DNA of 64,000 nucleotides, from positions 63,663,001 through 63,727,000 of the forward strand of contig OX359247.1 of NCBI GenBank assembly GCA_947179485.1. Reading direction: 5' to 3'. How positions within the stretch are numbered: position 1 is the stretch's first letter; each line of letters starts with the position of its first letter. Under the pieces are notes generated by a model, which did not search any database, had not been told where the DNA came from, and worked only from the letters and a program-made list of their open reading frames with translations. The stretch is from Allacma fusca (Eukaryota; Arthropoda; Collembola; Symphypleona; Sminthuridae). Shown in pieces: positions 48,793 through 60,834 of this stretch. Position numbers and translations under genes: made by a program.

Positions 48793-50713
48793 CAGTGCTC
48801 GGACTGGGTACGGGTAATACTCGGGTAAATGGGTACGGGTACAGGTATGGGTACTACCCGGGTACAGAAGTTGCGTACTCGCAAGTACGTGGGTACTACC
48901 CACGTACTCTTGATTTTAGGCAATAAAGTGGGTACAGGTACGGGTACGGGTATGGGTACTCACTCAGTGGCAATCGGGTAGTACCCAATGGGTACGGGTA
49001 TCACTATGTAAAATGCCTGTACCCGTGGGTGCTGTACCCGAGTATTTTGGGGTACTTCAAGGGTTCCTGATGGGATGGATTACTATGGCTAACAATAAGA
49101 CCTACCAACCGTGGAGTTGCTTATTTCGTAGTATACAGATACTTGCGTTAGTGACAGAGCCAAGTGGCTTCGTCTCATTTATGATTACGTGTTAGTTGCA
49201 ATCTACCCTTCTAATAATTCATCCAAGGAATCTAATAAAGAAATAGAGCGTAGAGTCAGTGAAATCATCTGTTTATCGACTTAAATAGTGAAGCTCATCA
49301 ACGAAGAATTTCAAGAGTGAAGTTCTTGGGATTCAATTTAATTATCTTCATTGGGAGCGTAACATTACAATTATTTGAAGACGTATTACGAGATAAGATC
49401 GGAATAAATATACACGAGCACAGCACAGCCAGCATTTGCTGGCTCAGAAAGGCAAATGTAAATAGGGAAGGCAGTAAATAGTTGTATATGCAATAGCTAG
49501 CTGCACAGCTATGCTCGTCGATACAGCTAGAGCGCGCGAATATTTGATTTTTACCATCACGACCACGGTCACGGTCGCGGACACGGACACTATCCACTCG
49601 CTCAAATTAGAAGAGAGGATTTATTAGCAGATCCATTTCTTAACGTTACAAGTACCCAGGGTTGTCCATTTGAAAACGCCAAGGCATTTTATGCAGGCAA
49701 TTTGAGCATTTTCAGTTCTGGGTATTTATGACACTTTGAGTATTTATTGAGGTGAATATTTATAACATTTTAGACTGAAAAATATCATTCCTTGCACGCA
49801 ATATTTATATTTCAGTCCCTTTGATTAATCTTGATAATTTTGATGTTAAAAGAACTTGACAGACATCTGAACTTGGCGTTCAAAACTTCCATGGGGTTGC
49901 ATTTTAGTCCTATTTTGCCTGCATTTTTCGAAAATCTCCGTCTCGGGCTTCATAAATGTGAGAGACAGTTTACGAATGTTTTTTTTTATAAAGCTGTAGA
50001 AATATAAAATGAATATTCAATATTGCCTCCCGCATTTATTTCCTGAAAAACAATATTTGACTTGGAAAAATTATGATCAACTCAATTTTTCCGTATAACA
50101 TTTTCTAAACACAGAGTTCGATTAGCCGGAAAAAAGATTGTTTCTTGTTCTCCAAGTTGAAAAGCAAGTTATGGAGAGTTTAGTATTAAAGAATCCGCCC
50201 CAATTCCAATTAGTGAGAACACATTTCATTTTATTCAGCAAGTTATTATTTTGGGGTAGTAGGATTTGAATTTCGTCAGTGTAAAAATCCCAAAATGCCT
50301 TAAATAATTTTTTCAAAAAATTCAAATAGGATGTCTTTAACGCCTAGGGAAAATTCCCAAAATCCCGGATACTTTTAATGGAGGTCAAAAAATTGACAAC
50401 TTAAAATTTTTCAGCTGGGCAGGCTAATGTCGTCGGGGATTTTAAATCGGCCAAACTTCCAGTACCCGAGTAATACCCGGGTACACACAATAGATACTCG
50501 GGTACGGCTCCAGATTTTGGGTACATTACGGGTACGGGTAAATTGTGGGTACAGGTATTACATTGTATTTTCAGGTACGGGTACGGGTACTGAAATAATT
50601 TACCCGGGTACTCGGGTATGGGTACGGGTATAGGTACAGCATTTTGTAGTACCCGATATTCGGGTACGGGTATGGGTACGGGTACACGGTTTCTGTACCC
50701 AGTCCGAGCACTG
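48793..50713. mobile_element. Non-autonomous hAT-like transposon, copy 2 (1921 bp)
   Basis: Same element, same orientation and same position in the monomer as copy 1, exactly 2407 bp further on. Terminal repeats are at 48793-48811 and 50695-50713; duplications ATTACAAC are at 48785-48792 and 50714-50721. It differs by one extra T in a T run (nine at 49979-49987 against eight in the other copies) and by two substitutions at 50508 (G to C) and 50510 (A to C), which destroy one GGGTAC motif. I noticed no other differences by eye. It has no coding capacity. Confidence 0.92.
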
Positions 50714-53133
50714 ATTACAACTACAAAATTTCTAACTGGATAACACCGTATTAAAAAATCAATAGTTCGAGCTATAACTTACACGATCGTCCGGTTTATC
50801 TAGAGTAGGTCTTAGATTTCATTGCTGGAGTTCAGTTTTACAGTTAAAATATTTTATTTTAACAAATGTTATTTTACGCTCAAAAAGTCTAAATTTGACT
50901 AGTATGTATATAGCTATATAAAGTACGGGACATAACTTGATTTTTGTGTCATTAACAAATAACGTCCGAATCAAAGACGTTGTTTCAATTGTTACATCTT
51001 ATTGGGGGTTTATTTTAGAATTAAAGACGTCTACCCGTTCTTAGCAAATCGAATTCTGTTTAACATTTTTTAATATATAAACCTTAAGTCGATGAAATTA
51101 CTTGTTCGTCACTGGCCTGAAGGATATGTCTCAAAATCTTTTTAACATGTATACAATCATTAAATGGAAGAGTTTTTCAATTTGAATTGTCAATTATAAC
51201 TAAAATATTTCTAACTGGATAACACCGTATTAAAAAATCAATATTTCGAGCTATAACTTACACGATCGTCCGCATTATCTAGAGTAGGTCTTAGATTTCA
51301 TTGCTGGAGTTAAAAGTTTTTCAGCTAAAATATTTTATTCTAACAAATGTTGTTTTACGCTCAAAAATTCTAAATATGACTAGTATGTATATAGCTATAT
51401 AAAGTATGGGAAATAACTTGATTTTTGTGTCACTAACAAATAACGTCTGAATCAAAGACGTTGTTGCAAATGTTACAATTTATTGGGGATTTATTGTAAA
51501 ATTTAATTTAAAACGTCTACCGGTTCTTTGCAAATCGAATTCTGTTCCACATTTTATATATTTATAACCGTTTAGTCCATGAAATTATTTGTTCGGCTTG
51601 GTCTGAAGGTTATGTCTCAAACATTTTGCTACATGTATACAATCAATTAATGGAAGAGTTTTTCAATTTGAATTGTCAATTATAACTAAAATATTTCTAA
51701 CTGGATAACACCGTATTAAAAAATCAATATTTCGAGCTATAACTTACACCATCGTCCGCATTATCTAGAGTAGGTCTTAGATTTCATTGCTGGAGTTAAA
51801 AGTTTTTCAGCTAAAATATTTTATTCTAACAAATGTTGTTTTACGCTCAAAAATTCTAAATATGACTAGTATGTATATAGCAATATAAAGTATGGGAAAT
51901 AACTTGATTTTTGTGTCACTAACAAATAACGTCTGAATCAATGACGTTTTTGCAAATTTTACATTTTATTGGGTGGTTTATTTTAGAATAAAAAACGTCT
52001 ACCCGTTCTTTGAAAATCGAATTCTGTTTTATATTTTTATATATATAAACGTTTAGTCGATGAAATGATTTGTTCGTCCCTGGTCTGAAGGTTATGTCTC
52101 AAACATTTTTTAACATGTATACAATCAATAAATGGAAGAGTTTTTCAATTTAAATTGTCAATTATAACTAACAAATTTCTAACTGGACAACAGCGTATTA
52201 AAAAATCAATATTTCGGGATATAACTTACACGATCGTCCGCATTATCTAGAGTAGGTCTTAGATTTCATTGCTGGAGTTAAACATTTATCAGTTTAAATA
52301 TTTTATTCTAACAAATGTTGTTTTACGCTCAAAAGTTCAAAATATGACTAGTATGTATATAGCTATATAAAGTACGGGACATAACTTGATTTTTGTGTCA
52401 CTAACAAATAACGTCTGAATCAAAGACGTTGTTGCAAATGTTACATCTTATAGGGGATTTATTGTAAAATATAATTTAAAGACGTCTACCCGTTCTCAGC
52501 AAATCGAATTCTGTTTAACATTTTTAATATATAAACCTTAAAACGATGAAATTACTTGTTCGTCACTGGCCTGAAGGATATGTCTCAAACATTTTTTAAC
52601 ATGTATACAATAGTTAAATGGAAGAGTTTTTCAATTTGGATTGTCAATTATAACTAAAAAATTTCTAACTGGATAACACCGTATTAAAAAATCAATAGTT
52701 CGAGCTATAACTTACACGATCGTCCGGTTTATCTAGAGTAGGTCTTAGATTTCATTGCTGGAGTTAAGTTTTTCAGTTAAAATATTTTATTTTATCAAAT
52801 GTTGTTTTACGCTCAAAAATTCTAAATTTGACTAGTATGTATAAAGCTATATAAAACACGGGACATAACTTGATTTTTGTGTCATTAACAAATAACGTCC
52901 GAATCAAAGACGTTGTTTCAATTGTTACATCTTATTGGGGGTTTATTTTAGAATTAAAAACGTCTACCCGTTCTTTGCAAATCGAATTCTTTTTAACATT
53001 TTAATATATATAAACCTTAAGTCGATGAAATGATTTGTTCGTCACTGGTCTGAAGGTTACGTCTGAAAAAGTTTGCTACATGTATACAATCATTAAATGG
53101 AAGAGTTTTTCAATTTGAATTGTCAATTACAAC

Positions 53134-55053
53134 CAGTGCTCGGACTGGGTACGGGTAATACTCGGGTAAATGGGTACGGGTACAGGTATGGGTACTACCC
53201 GGGTACAGAAGTTGCGTACTCGCAAGTACGTGGGTACTACCCACGTACTCTTGATTTTAGGCAATAAAGTGGGTACAGGTACGGGTACGGGTATGGGTAC
53301 TCACTCAGTGGCAATCGGGTAGTACCCAATGGGTACGGGTATCACTATGTAAAATGCCTGTACCCGTGGGTGCTGTACCCGAGTATTTTGGGGTACTTCA
53401 AGGGTTCCTGATGGGATGGATTACTATGGCTAACAATAAGACCTACCAACCGTGGAGTTGCTTATTTCGTAGTATACAGATACTTGCGTTAGTGACAGAG
53501 CCAAGTGGCTTCGTCTCATTTATGATTACGTGTTAGTTGCAATCTACCCTTCTAATAATTCATCCAAGGAATCTAATAAAGAAATAGAGCGTAGAGTCAG
53601 TGAAATCATCTGTTTATCGACTTAAATAGTGAAGCTCATCAACGAAGAATTTCAAGAGTGAAGTTCTTGGGATTCAATTTAATTATCTTCATTGGGAGCG
53701 TAACATTACAATTATTTGAAGACGTATTACGAGATAAGATCGGAATAAATATACACGAGCACAGCACAGCCAGCATTTGCTGGCTCAGAAAGGCAAATGT
53801 AAATAGGGAAGGCAGTAAATAGTTGTATATGCAATAGCTAGCTGCACAGCTATGCTCGTCGATACAGCTAGAGCGCGCGAATATTTGATTTTTACCATCA
53901 CGACCACGGTCACGGTCGCGGACACGGACACTATCCACTCGCTCAAATTAGAAGAGAGGATTTATTAGCAGATCCATTTCTTAACGTTACAAGTACCCAG
54001 GGTTGTCCATTTGAAAACGCCAAGGCATTTTATGCAGGCAATTTGAGCATTTTCAGTTCTGGGTATTTATGACACTTTGAGTATTTATTGAGGTGAATAT
54101 TTATAACATTTTAGACTGAAAAATATCATTCCTTGCACGCAATATTTATATTTCAGTCCCTTTGATTAATCTTGATAATTTTGATGTTAAAAGAACTTGA
54201 CAGACATCTGAACTTGGCGTTCAAAACTTCCATGGGGTTGCATTTTAGTCCTATTTTGCCTGCATTTTTCGAAAATCTCCGTCTCGGGCTTCATAAATGT
54301 GAGAGACAGTTTACGAATGTTTTTTTTATAAAGCTGTAGAAATATAAAATGAATATTCAATATTGCCTCCCGCATTTATTTCCTGAAAAACAATATTTGA
54401 CTTGGAAAAATTATGATCAACTCAATTTTTCCGTATAACATTTTCTAAACACAGAGTTCGATTAGCCGGAAAAAAGATTGTTTCTTGTTCTCCAAGTTGA
54501 AAAGCAAGTTATGGAGAGTTTAGTATTAAAGAATCCGCCCCAATTCCAATTAGTGAGAACACATTTCATTTTATTCAGCAAGTTATTATTTTGGGGTAGT
54601 AGGATTTGAATTTCGTCAGTGTAAAAATCCCAAAATGCCTTAAATAATTTTTTCAAAAAATTCAAATAGGATGTCTTTAACGCCTAGGGAAAATTCCCAA
54701 AATCCCGGATACTTTTAATGGAGGTCAAAAAATTGACAACTTAAAATTTTTCAGCTGGGCAGGCTAATGTCGTCGGGGATTTTAAATCGGCCAAACTTCC
54801 AGTACCCGAGTAATACCCGGGTACACACAATAGATACTCGGGTACGGGTACAGATTTTGGGTACATTACGGGTACGGGTAAATTGTGGGTACAGGTATTA
54901 CATTGTATTTTCAGGTACGGGTACGGGTACTGAAATAATTTACCCGGGTACTCGGGTATGGGTACGGGTATAGGTACAGCATTTTGTAGTACCCGATATT
55001 CGGGTACGGGTATGGGTACGGGTACACGGTTTCTGTACCCAGTCCGAGCACTG
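53134..55053. mobile_element. Non-autonomous hAT-like transposon, copy 3 (1920 bp)
   Basis: Terminal repeats are at 53134-53152 and 55035-55053; duplications ATTACAAC are at 53126-53133 and 55054-55061. By eye the sequence matches copy 1. The left flank differs from copies 1, 2 and 4: the host unit has 'ataaaacacggg' where they have 'ataaagtacggg', and 'cgaattc' where they have 'cgaaatc'. It shares both of these with copy 5. Confidence 0.92.
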
Positions 55054-55540
55054 ATTACAACTACAAAATTTCTAACTGGATAACACCGTATTAAAAAATC
55101 AATAGTTCGAGCTATAACTTACACGATCGTCCGGTTTATCTAGAGTAGGTCTTAGATTTCATTGCTGGAGTTCAGTTTTACAGTTAAAATATTTTATTTT
55201 AACAAATGTTATTTTACGCTCAAAAAGTCTAAATTTGACTAGTATGTATATAGCTATATAAAGTACGGGACATAACTTGATTTTTGTGTCATTAACAAAT
55301 AACGTCCGAATCAAAGACGTTGTTTCAATTGTTACATCTTATTGGGGGTTTATTTTAGAATTAAAAACGTCTACCCGTTCTTTGCAAATCGAAATCTTTT
55401 TAACATTTTAATATATATAAACCTTAAGTCGATGAAATGATTTGTTCGTCACTGGTCTGAAGGTTACGTCTGAAAAAGTTTGCTACATGTATACAATCAT
55501 TAAATGGAAGAGTTTTTCAATTTGAATTGTCAATTACAAC

Positions 55541-57460
55541 CAGTGCTCGGACTGGGTACGGGTAATACTCGGGTAAATGGGTACGGGTACAGGTATGGGT
55601 ACTACCCGGGTACAGAAGTTGCGTACTCGCAAGTACGTGGGTACTACCCACGTACTCTTGATTTTAGGCAATAAAGTGGGTACAGGTACGGGTACGGGTA
55701 TGGGTACTCACTCAGTGGCAATCGGGTAGTACCCAATGGGTACGGGTATCACTATGTAAAATGCCTGTACCCGTGGGTGCTGTACCCGAGTATTTTGGGG
55801 TACTTCAAGGGTTCCTGATGGGATGGATTACTATGGCTAACAATAAGACCTACCAACCGTGGAGTTGCTTATTTCGTAGTATACAGATACTTGCGTTAGT
55901 GACAGAGCCAAGTGGCTTCGTCTCATTTATGATTACGTGTTAGTTGCAATCTACCCTTCTAATAATTCATCCAAGGAATCTAATAAAGAAATAGAGCGTA
56001 GAGTCAGTGAAATCATCTGTTTATCGACTTAAATAGTGAAGCTCATCAACGAAGAATTTCAAGAGTGAAGTTCTTGGGATTCAATTTAATTATCTTCATT
56101 GGGAGCGTAACATTACAATTATTTGAAGACGTATTACGAGATAAGATCGGAATAAATATACACGAGCACAGCACAGCCAGCATTTGCTGGCTCAGAAAGG
56201 CAAATGTAAATAGGGAAGGCAGTAAATAGTTGTATATGCAATAGCTAGCTGCACAGCTATGCTCGTCGATACAGCTAGAGCGCGCGAATATTTGATTTTT
56301 ACCATCACGACCACGGTCACGGTCGCGGACACGGACACTATCCACTCGCTCAAATTAGAAGAGAGGATTTATTAGCAGATCCATTTCTTAACGTTACAAG
56401 TACCCAGGGTTGTCCATTTGAAAACGCCAAGGCATTTTATGCAGGCAATTTGAGCATTTTCAGTTCTGGGTATTTATGACACTTTGAGTATTTATTGAGG
56501 TGAATATTTATAACATTTTAGACTGAAAAATATCATTCCTTGCACGCAATATTTATATTTCAGTCCCTTTGATTAATCTTGATAATTTTGATGTTAAAAG
56601 AACTTGACAGACATCTGAACTTGGCGTTCAAAACTTCCATGGGGTTGCATTTTAGTCCTATTTTGCCTGCATTTTTCGAAAATCTCCGTCTCGGGCTTCA
56701 TAAATGTGAGAGACAGTTTACGAATGTTTTTTTTATAAAGCTGTAGAAATATAAAATGAATATTCAATATTGCCTCCCGCATTTATTTCCTGAAAAACAA
56801 TATTTGACTTGGAAAAATTATGATCAACTCAATTTTTCCGTATAACATTTTCTAAACACAGAGTTCGATTAGCCGGAAAAAAGATTGTTTCTTGTTCTCC
56901 AAGTTGAAAAGCAAGTTATGGAGAGTTTAGTATTAAAGAATCCGCCCCAATTCCAATTAGTGAGAACACATTTCATTTTATTCAGCAAGTTATTATTTTG
57001 GGGTAGTAGGATTTGAATTTCGTCAGTGTAAAAATCCCAAAATGCCTTAAATAATTTTTTCAAAAAATTCAAATAGGATGTCTTTAACGCCTAGGGAAAA
57101 TTCCCAAAATCCCGGATACTTTTAATGGAGGTCAAAAAATTGACAACTTAAAATTTTTCAGCTGGGCAGGCTAATGTCGTCGGGGATTTTAAATCGGCCA
57201 AACTTCCAGTACCCGAGTAATACCCGGGTACACACAATAGATACTCGGGTACGGGTACAGATTTTGGGTACATTACGGGTACGGGTAAATTGTGGGTACA
57301 GGTATTACATTGTATTTTCAGGTACGGGTACGGGTACTGAAATAATTTACCCGGGTACTCGGGTATGGGTACGGGTATAGGTACAGCATTTTGTAGTACC
57401 CGATATTCGGGTACGGGTATGGGTACGGGTACACGGTTTCTGTACCCAGTCCGAGCACTG
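55541..57460. mobile_element. Non-autonomous hAT-like transposon, copy 4 (1920 bp)
   Basis: Lies 2407 bp after copy 3, so copies 3 and 4 repeat the tandem arrangement of copies 1 and 2. Terminal repeats are at 55541-55559 and 57442-57460; duplications ATTACAAC are at 55533-55540 and 57461-57468. The left flank (aaaaagtctaaat at the unit start, cgaaatc) matches that of copy 2. The right flank has a private change, 'ttatttcaac' for 'ttattttaac', near 57605. Confidence 0.92.
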
Positions 57461-58914
57461 ATTACAACTACAAAATTTCTAACTGGATAACACCGTATTA
57501 AAAAATCAATAGTTCGAGCTATAACTTACACGATCGTCCGGTTTATCTAGAGTAGGTCTTAGATTTCATTGCTGGAGTTCAGTTTTACAGTTAAAATATT
57601 TTATTTCAACAAATGTTATTTTACGCTCAAAAAGTCTAAATTTGACTAGTATGTATATAGCTATATAAAGTACGGGACATAACTTGATTTTTGTGTCATT
57701 AACAAATAACGTCCGAATCAAAGACGTTGTTTCAATTGTTACATCTTATTGGGGGTTTATTTTAGAATTAAAGACGTCTACCCGTTCTTAGCAAATCGAA
57801 TTCTGTTTAACATTTTTTAATATATAAACCTTAAGTCGATGAAATTACTTGTTCGTCACTGGCCTGAAGGATATGTCTCAAAATCTTTTTAACATGTATA
57901 CAATCATTAAATGGAAGAGTTTTTCAATTTGAATTGTCAATTATAACTAAAATATTTCTAACTGGATAACACCGTATTAAAAAATCAATATTTCGAGCTA
58001 TAACTTACACGATCGTCCGCATTATCTAGAGTAGGTCTTAGATTTCATTGCTGGAGTTAAAAGTTTTTCAGCTAAAATATTTTATTCTAACAAATGTTGT
58101 TTTACGCTCAAAAATTCTAAATATGACTAGTATGTATATAGCTATATAAAGTATGGGAAATAACTTGATTTTTGTGTCACTAACAAATAACGTCTGAATC
58201 AAAGACGTTGTTGCAAATGTTACAATTTATTGGGGATTTATTGTAAAATTTAATTTAAAACGTCTACCGGTTCTTTGCAAATCGAATTCTGTTCCACATT
58301 TTATATATTTATAACCGTTTAGTCCATGAAATTATTTGTTCGGCTTGGTCTGAAGGTTATGTCTCAAACATTTTGCTACATGTATACAATCAATTAATGG
58401 AAGAGTTTTTCAATTTGAATTGTCAATTATAACTAAAATATTTCTAACTGGATAACACCGTATTAAAAAATCAATATTTCGAGCTATAACTTACACCATC
58501 GTCCGCATTATCTAGAGTAGGTCTTAGATTTCATTGCTGGAGTTAAAAGTTTTTCAGTTAAAATATTTTATTTTATCAAATGTTGTTTTACGCTCAAAAA
58601 TTCTAAATTTGACTAGTATGTATAAAGCTATATAAAACACGGGACATAACTTGATTTTTGTGTCATTAACAAATAACGTCCGAATCAAAGACGTTGTTTC
58701 AATTGTTACATCTTATTGGGGGTTTATTTTAGAATTAAAAACGTCTACCCGTTCTTTGCAAATCGAATTCTTTTTAACATTTTAATATATATAAACCTTA
58801 AGTCGATGAAATGATTTGTTCGTCACTGGTCTGAAGGTTACGTCTGAAAAAGTTTGCTACATGTATACAATCATTAAATGGAAGAGTTTTTCAATTTGAA
58901 TTGTCAATTACAAC

Positions 58915-60834
58915 CAGTGCTCGGACTGGGTACGGGTAATACTCGGGTAAATGGGTACGGGTACAGGTATGGGTACTACCCGGGTACAGAAGTTGCGTAC
59001 TCGCAAGTACGTGGGTACTACCCACGTACTCTTGATTTTAGGCAATAAAGTGGGTACAGGTACGGGTACGGGTATGGGTACTCACTCAGTGGCAATCGGG
59101 TAGTACCCAATGGGTACGGGTATCACTATGTAAAATGCCTGTACCCGTGGGTGCTGTACCCGAGTATTTTGGGGTACTTCAAGGGTTCCTGATGGGATGG
59201 ATTACTATGGCTAACAATAAGACCTACCAACCGTGGAGTTGCTTATTTCGTAGTATACAGATACTTGCGTTAGTGACAGAGCCAAGTGGCTTCGTCTCAT
59301 TTATGATTACGTGTTAGTTGCAATCTACCCTTCTAATAATTCATCCAAGGAATCTAATAAAGAAATAGAGCGTAGAGTCAGTGAAATCATCTGTTTATCG
59401 ACTTAAATAGTGAAGCTCATCAACGAAGAATTTCAAGAGTGAAGTTCTTGGGATTCAATTTAATTATCTTCATTGGGAGCGTAACATTACAATTATTTGA
59501 AGACGTATTACGAGATAAGATCGGAATAAATATACACGAGCACAGCACAGCCAGCATTTGCTGGCTCAGAAAGGCAAATGTAAATAGGGAAGGCAGTAAA
59601 TAGTTGTATATGCAATAGCTAGCTGCACAGCTATGCTCGTCGATACAGCTAGAGCGCGCGAATATTTGATTTTTACCATCACGACCACGGTCACGGTCGC
59701 GGACACGGACACTATCCACTCGCTCAAATTAGAAGAGAGGATTTATTAGCAGATCCATTTCTTAACGTTACAAGTACCCAGGGTTGTCCATTTGAAAACG
59801 CCAAGGCATTTTATGCAGGCAATTTGAGCATTTTCAGTTCTGGGTATTTATGACACTTTGAGTATTTATTGAGGTGAATATTTATAACATTTTAGACTGA
59901 AAAATATCATTCCTTGCACGCAATATTTATATTTCAGTCCCTTTGATTAATCTTGATAATTTTGATGTTAAAAGAACTTGACAGACATCTGAACTTGGCG
60001 TTCAAAACTTCCATGGGGTTGCATTTTAGTCCTATTTTGCCTGCATTTTTCGAAAATCTCCGTCTCGGGCTTCATAAATGTGAGAGACAGTTTACGAATG
60101 TTTTTTTTATAAAGCTGTAGAAATATAAAATGAATATTCAATATTGCCTCCCGCATTTATTTCCTGAAAAACAATATTTGACTTGGAAAAATTATGATCA
60201 ACTCAATTTTTCCGTATAACATTTTCTAAACACAGAGTTCGATTAGCCGGAAAAAAGATTGTTTCTTGTTCTCCAAGTTGAAAAGCAAGTTATGGAGAGT
60301 TTAGTATTAAAGAATCCGCCCCAATTCCAATTAGTGAGAACACATTTCATTTTATTCAGCAAGTTATTATTTTGGGGTAGTAGGATTTGAATTTCGTCAG
60401 TGTAAAAATCCCAAAATGCCTTAAATAATTTTTTCAAAAAATTCAAATAGGATGTCTTTAACGCCTAGGGAAAATTCCCAAAATCCCGGATACTTTTAAT
60501 GGAGGTCAAAAAATTGACAACTTAAAATTTTTCAGCTGGGCAGGCTAATGTCGTCGGGGATTTTAAATCGGCCAAACTTCCAGTACCCGAGTAATACCCG
60601 GGTACACACAATAGATACTCGGGTACGGGTACAGATTTTGGGTACATTACGGGTACGGGTAAATTGTGGGTACAGGTATTACATTGTATTTTCAGGTACG
60701 GGTACGGGTACTGAAATAATTTACCCGGGTACTCGGGTATGGGTACGGGTATAGGTACAGCATTTTGTAGTACCCGATATTCGGGTACGGGTATGGGTAC
60801 GGGTACACGGTTTCTGTACCCAGTCCGAGCACTG
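58915..60834. mobile_element. Non-autonomous hAT-like transposon, copy 5 (1920 bp)
   Basis: Terminal repeats are at 58915-58933 and 60816-60834; duplications ATTACAAC are at 58907-58914 and 60835-60842. By eye it matches copies 1, 3 and 4. The left host unit carries the same 'ataaaacacggg' variant as copy 3. Unlike copies 1 and 3, it is not followed directly by another inserted unit. Confidence 0.92.

Noticed and set aside
46386..60834. Five independent transposon insertions into a hotspot
   Set aside because: Identical insertion base, duplication, orientation and flanking variants shared beyond the duplication show copying by satellite amplification.
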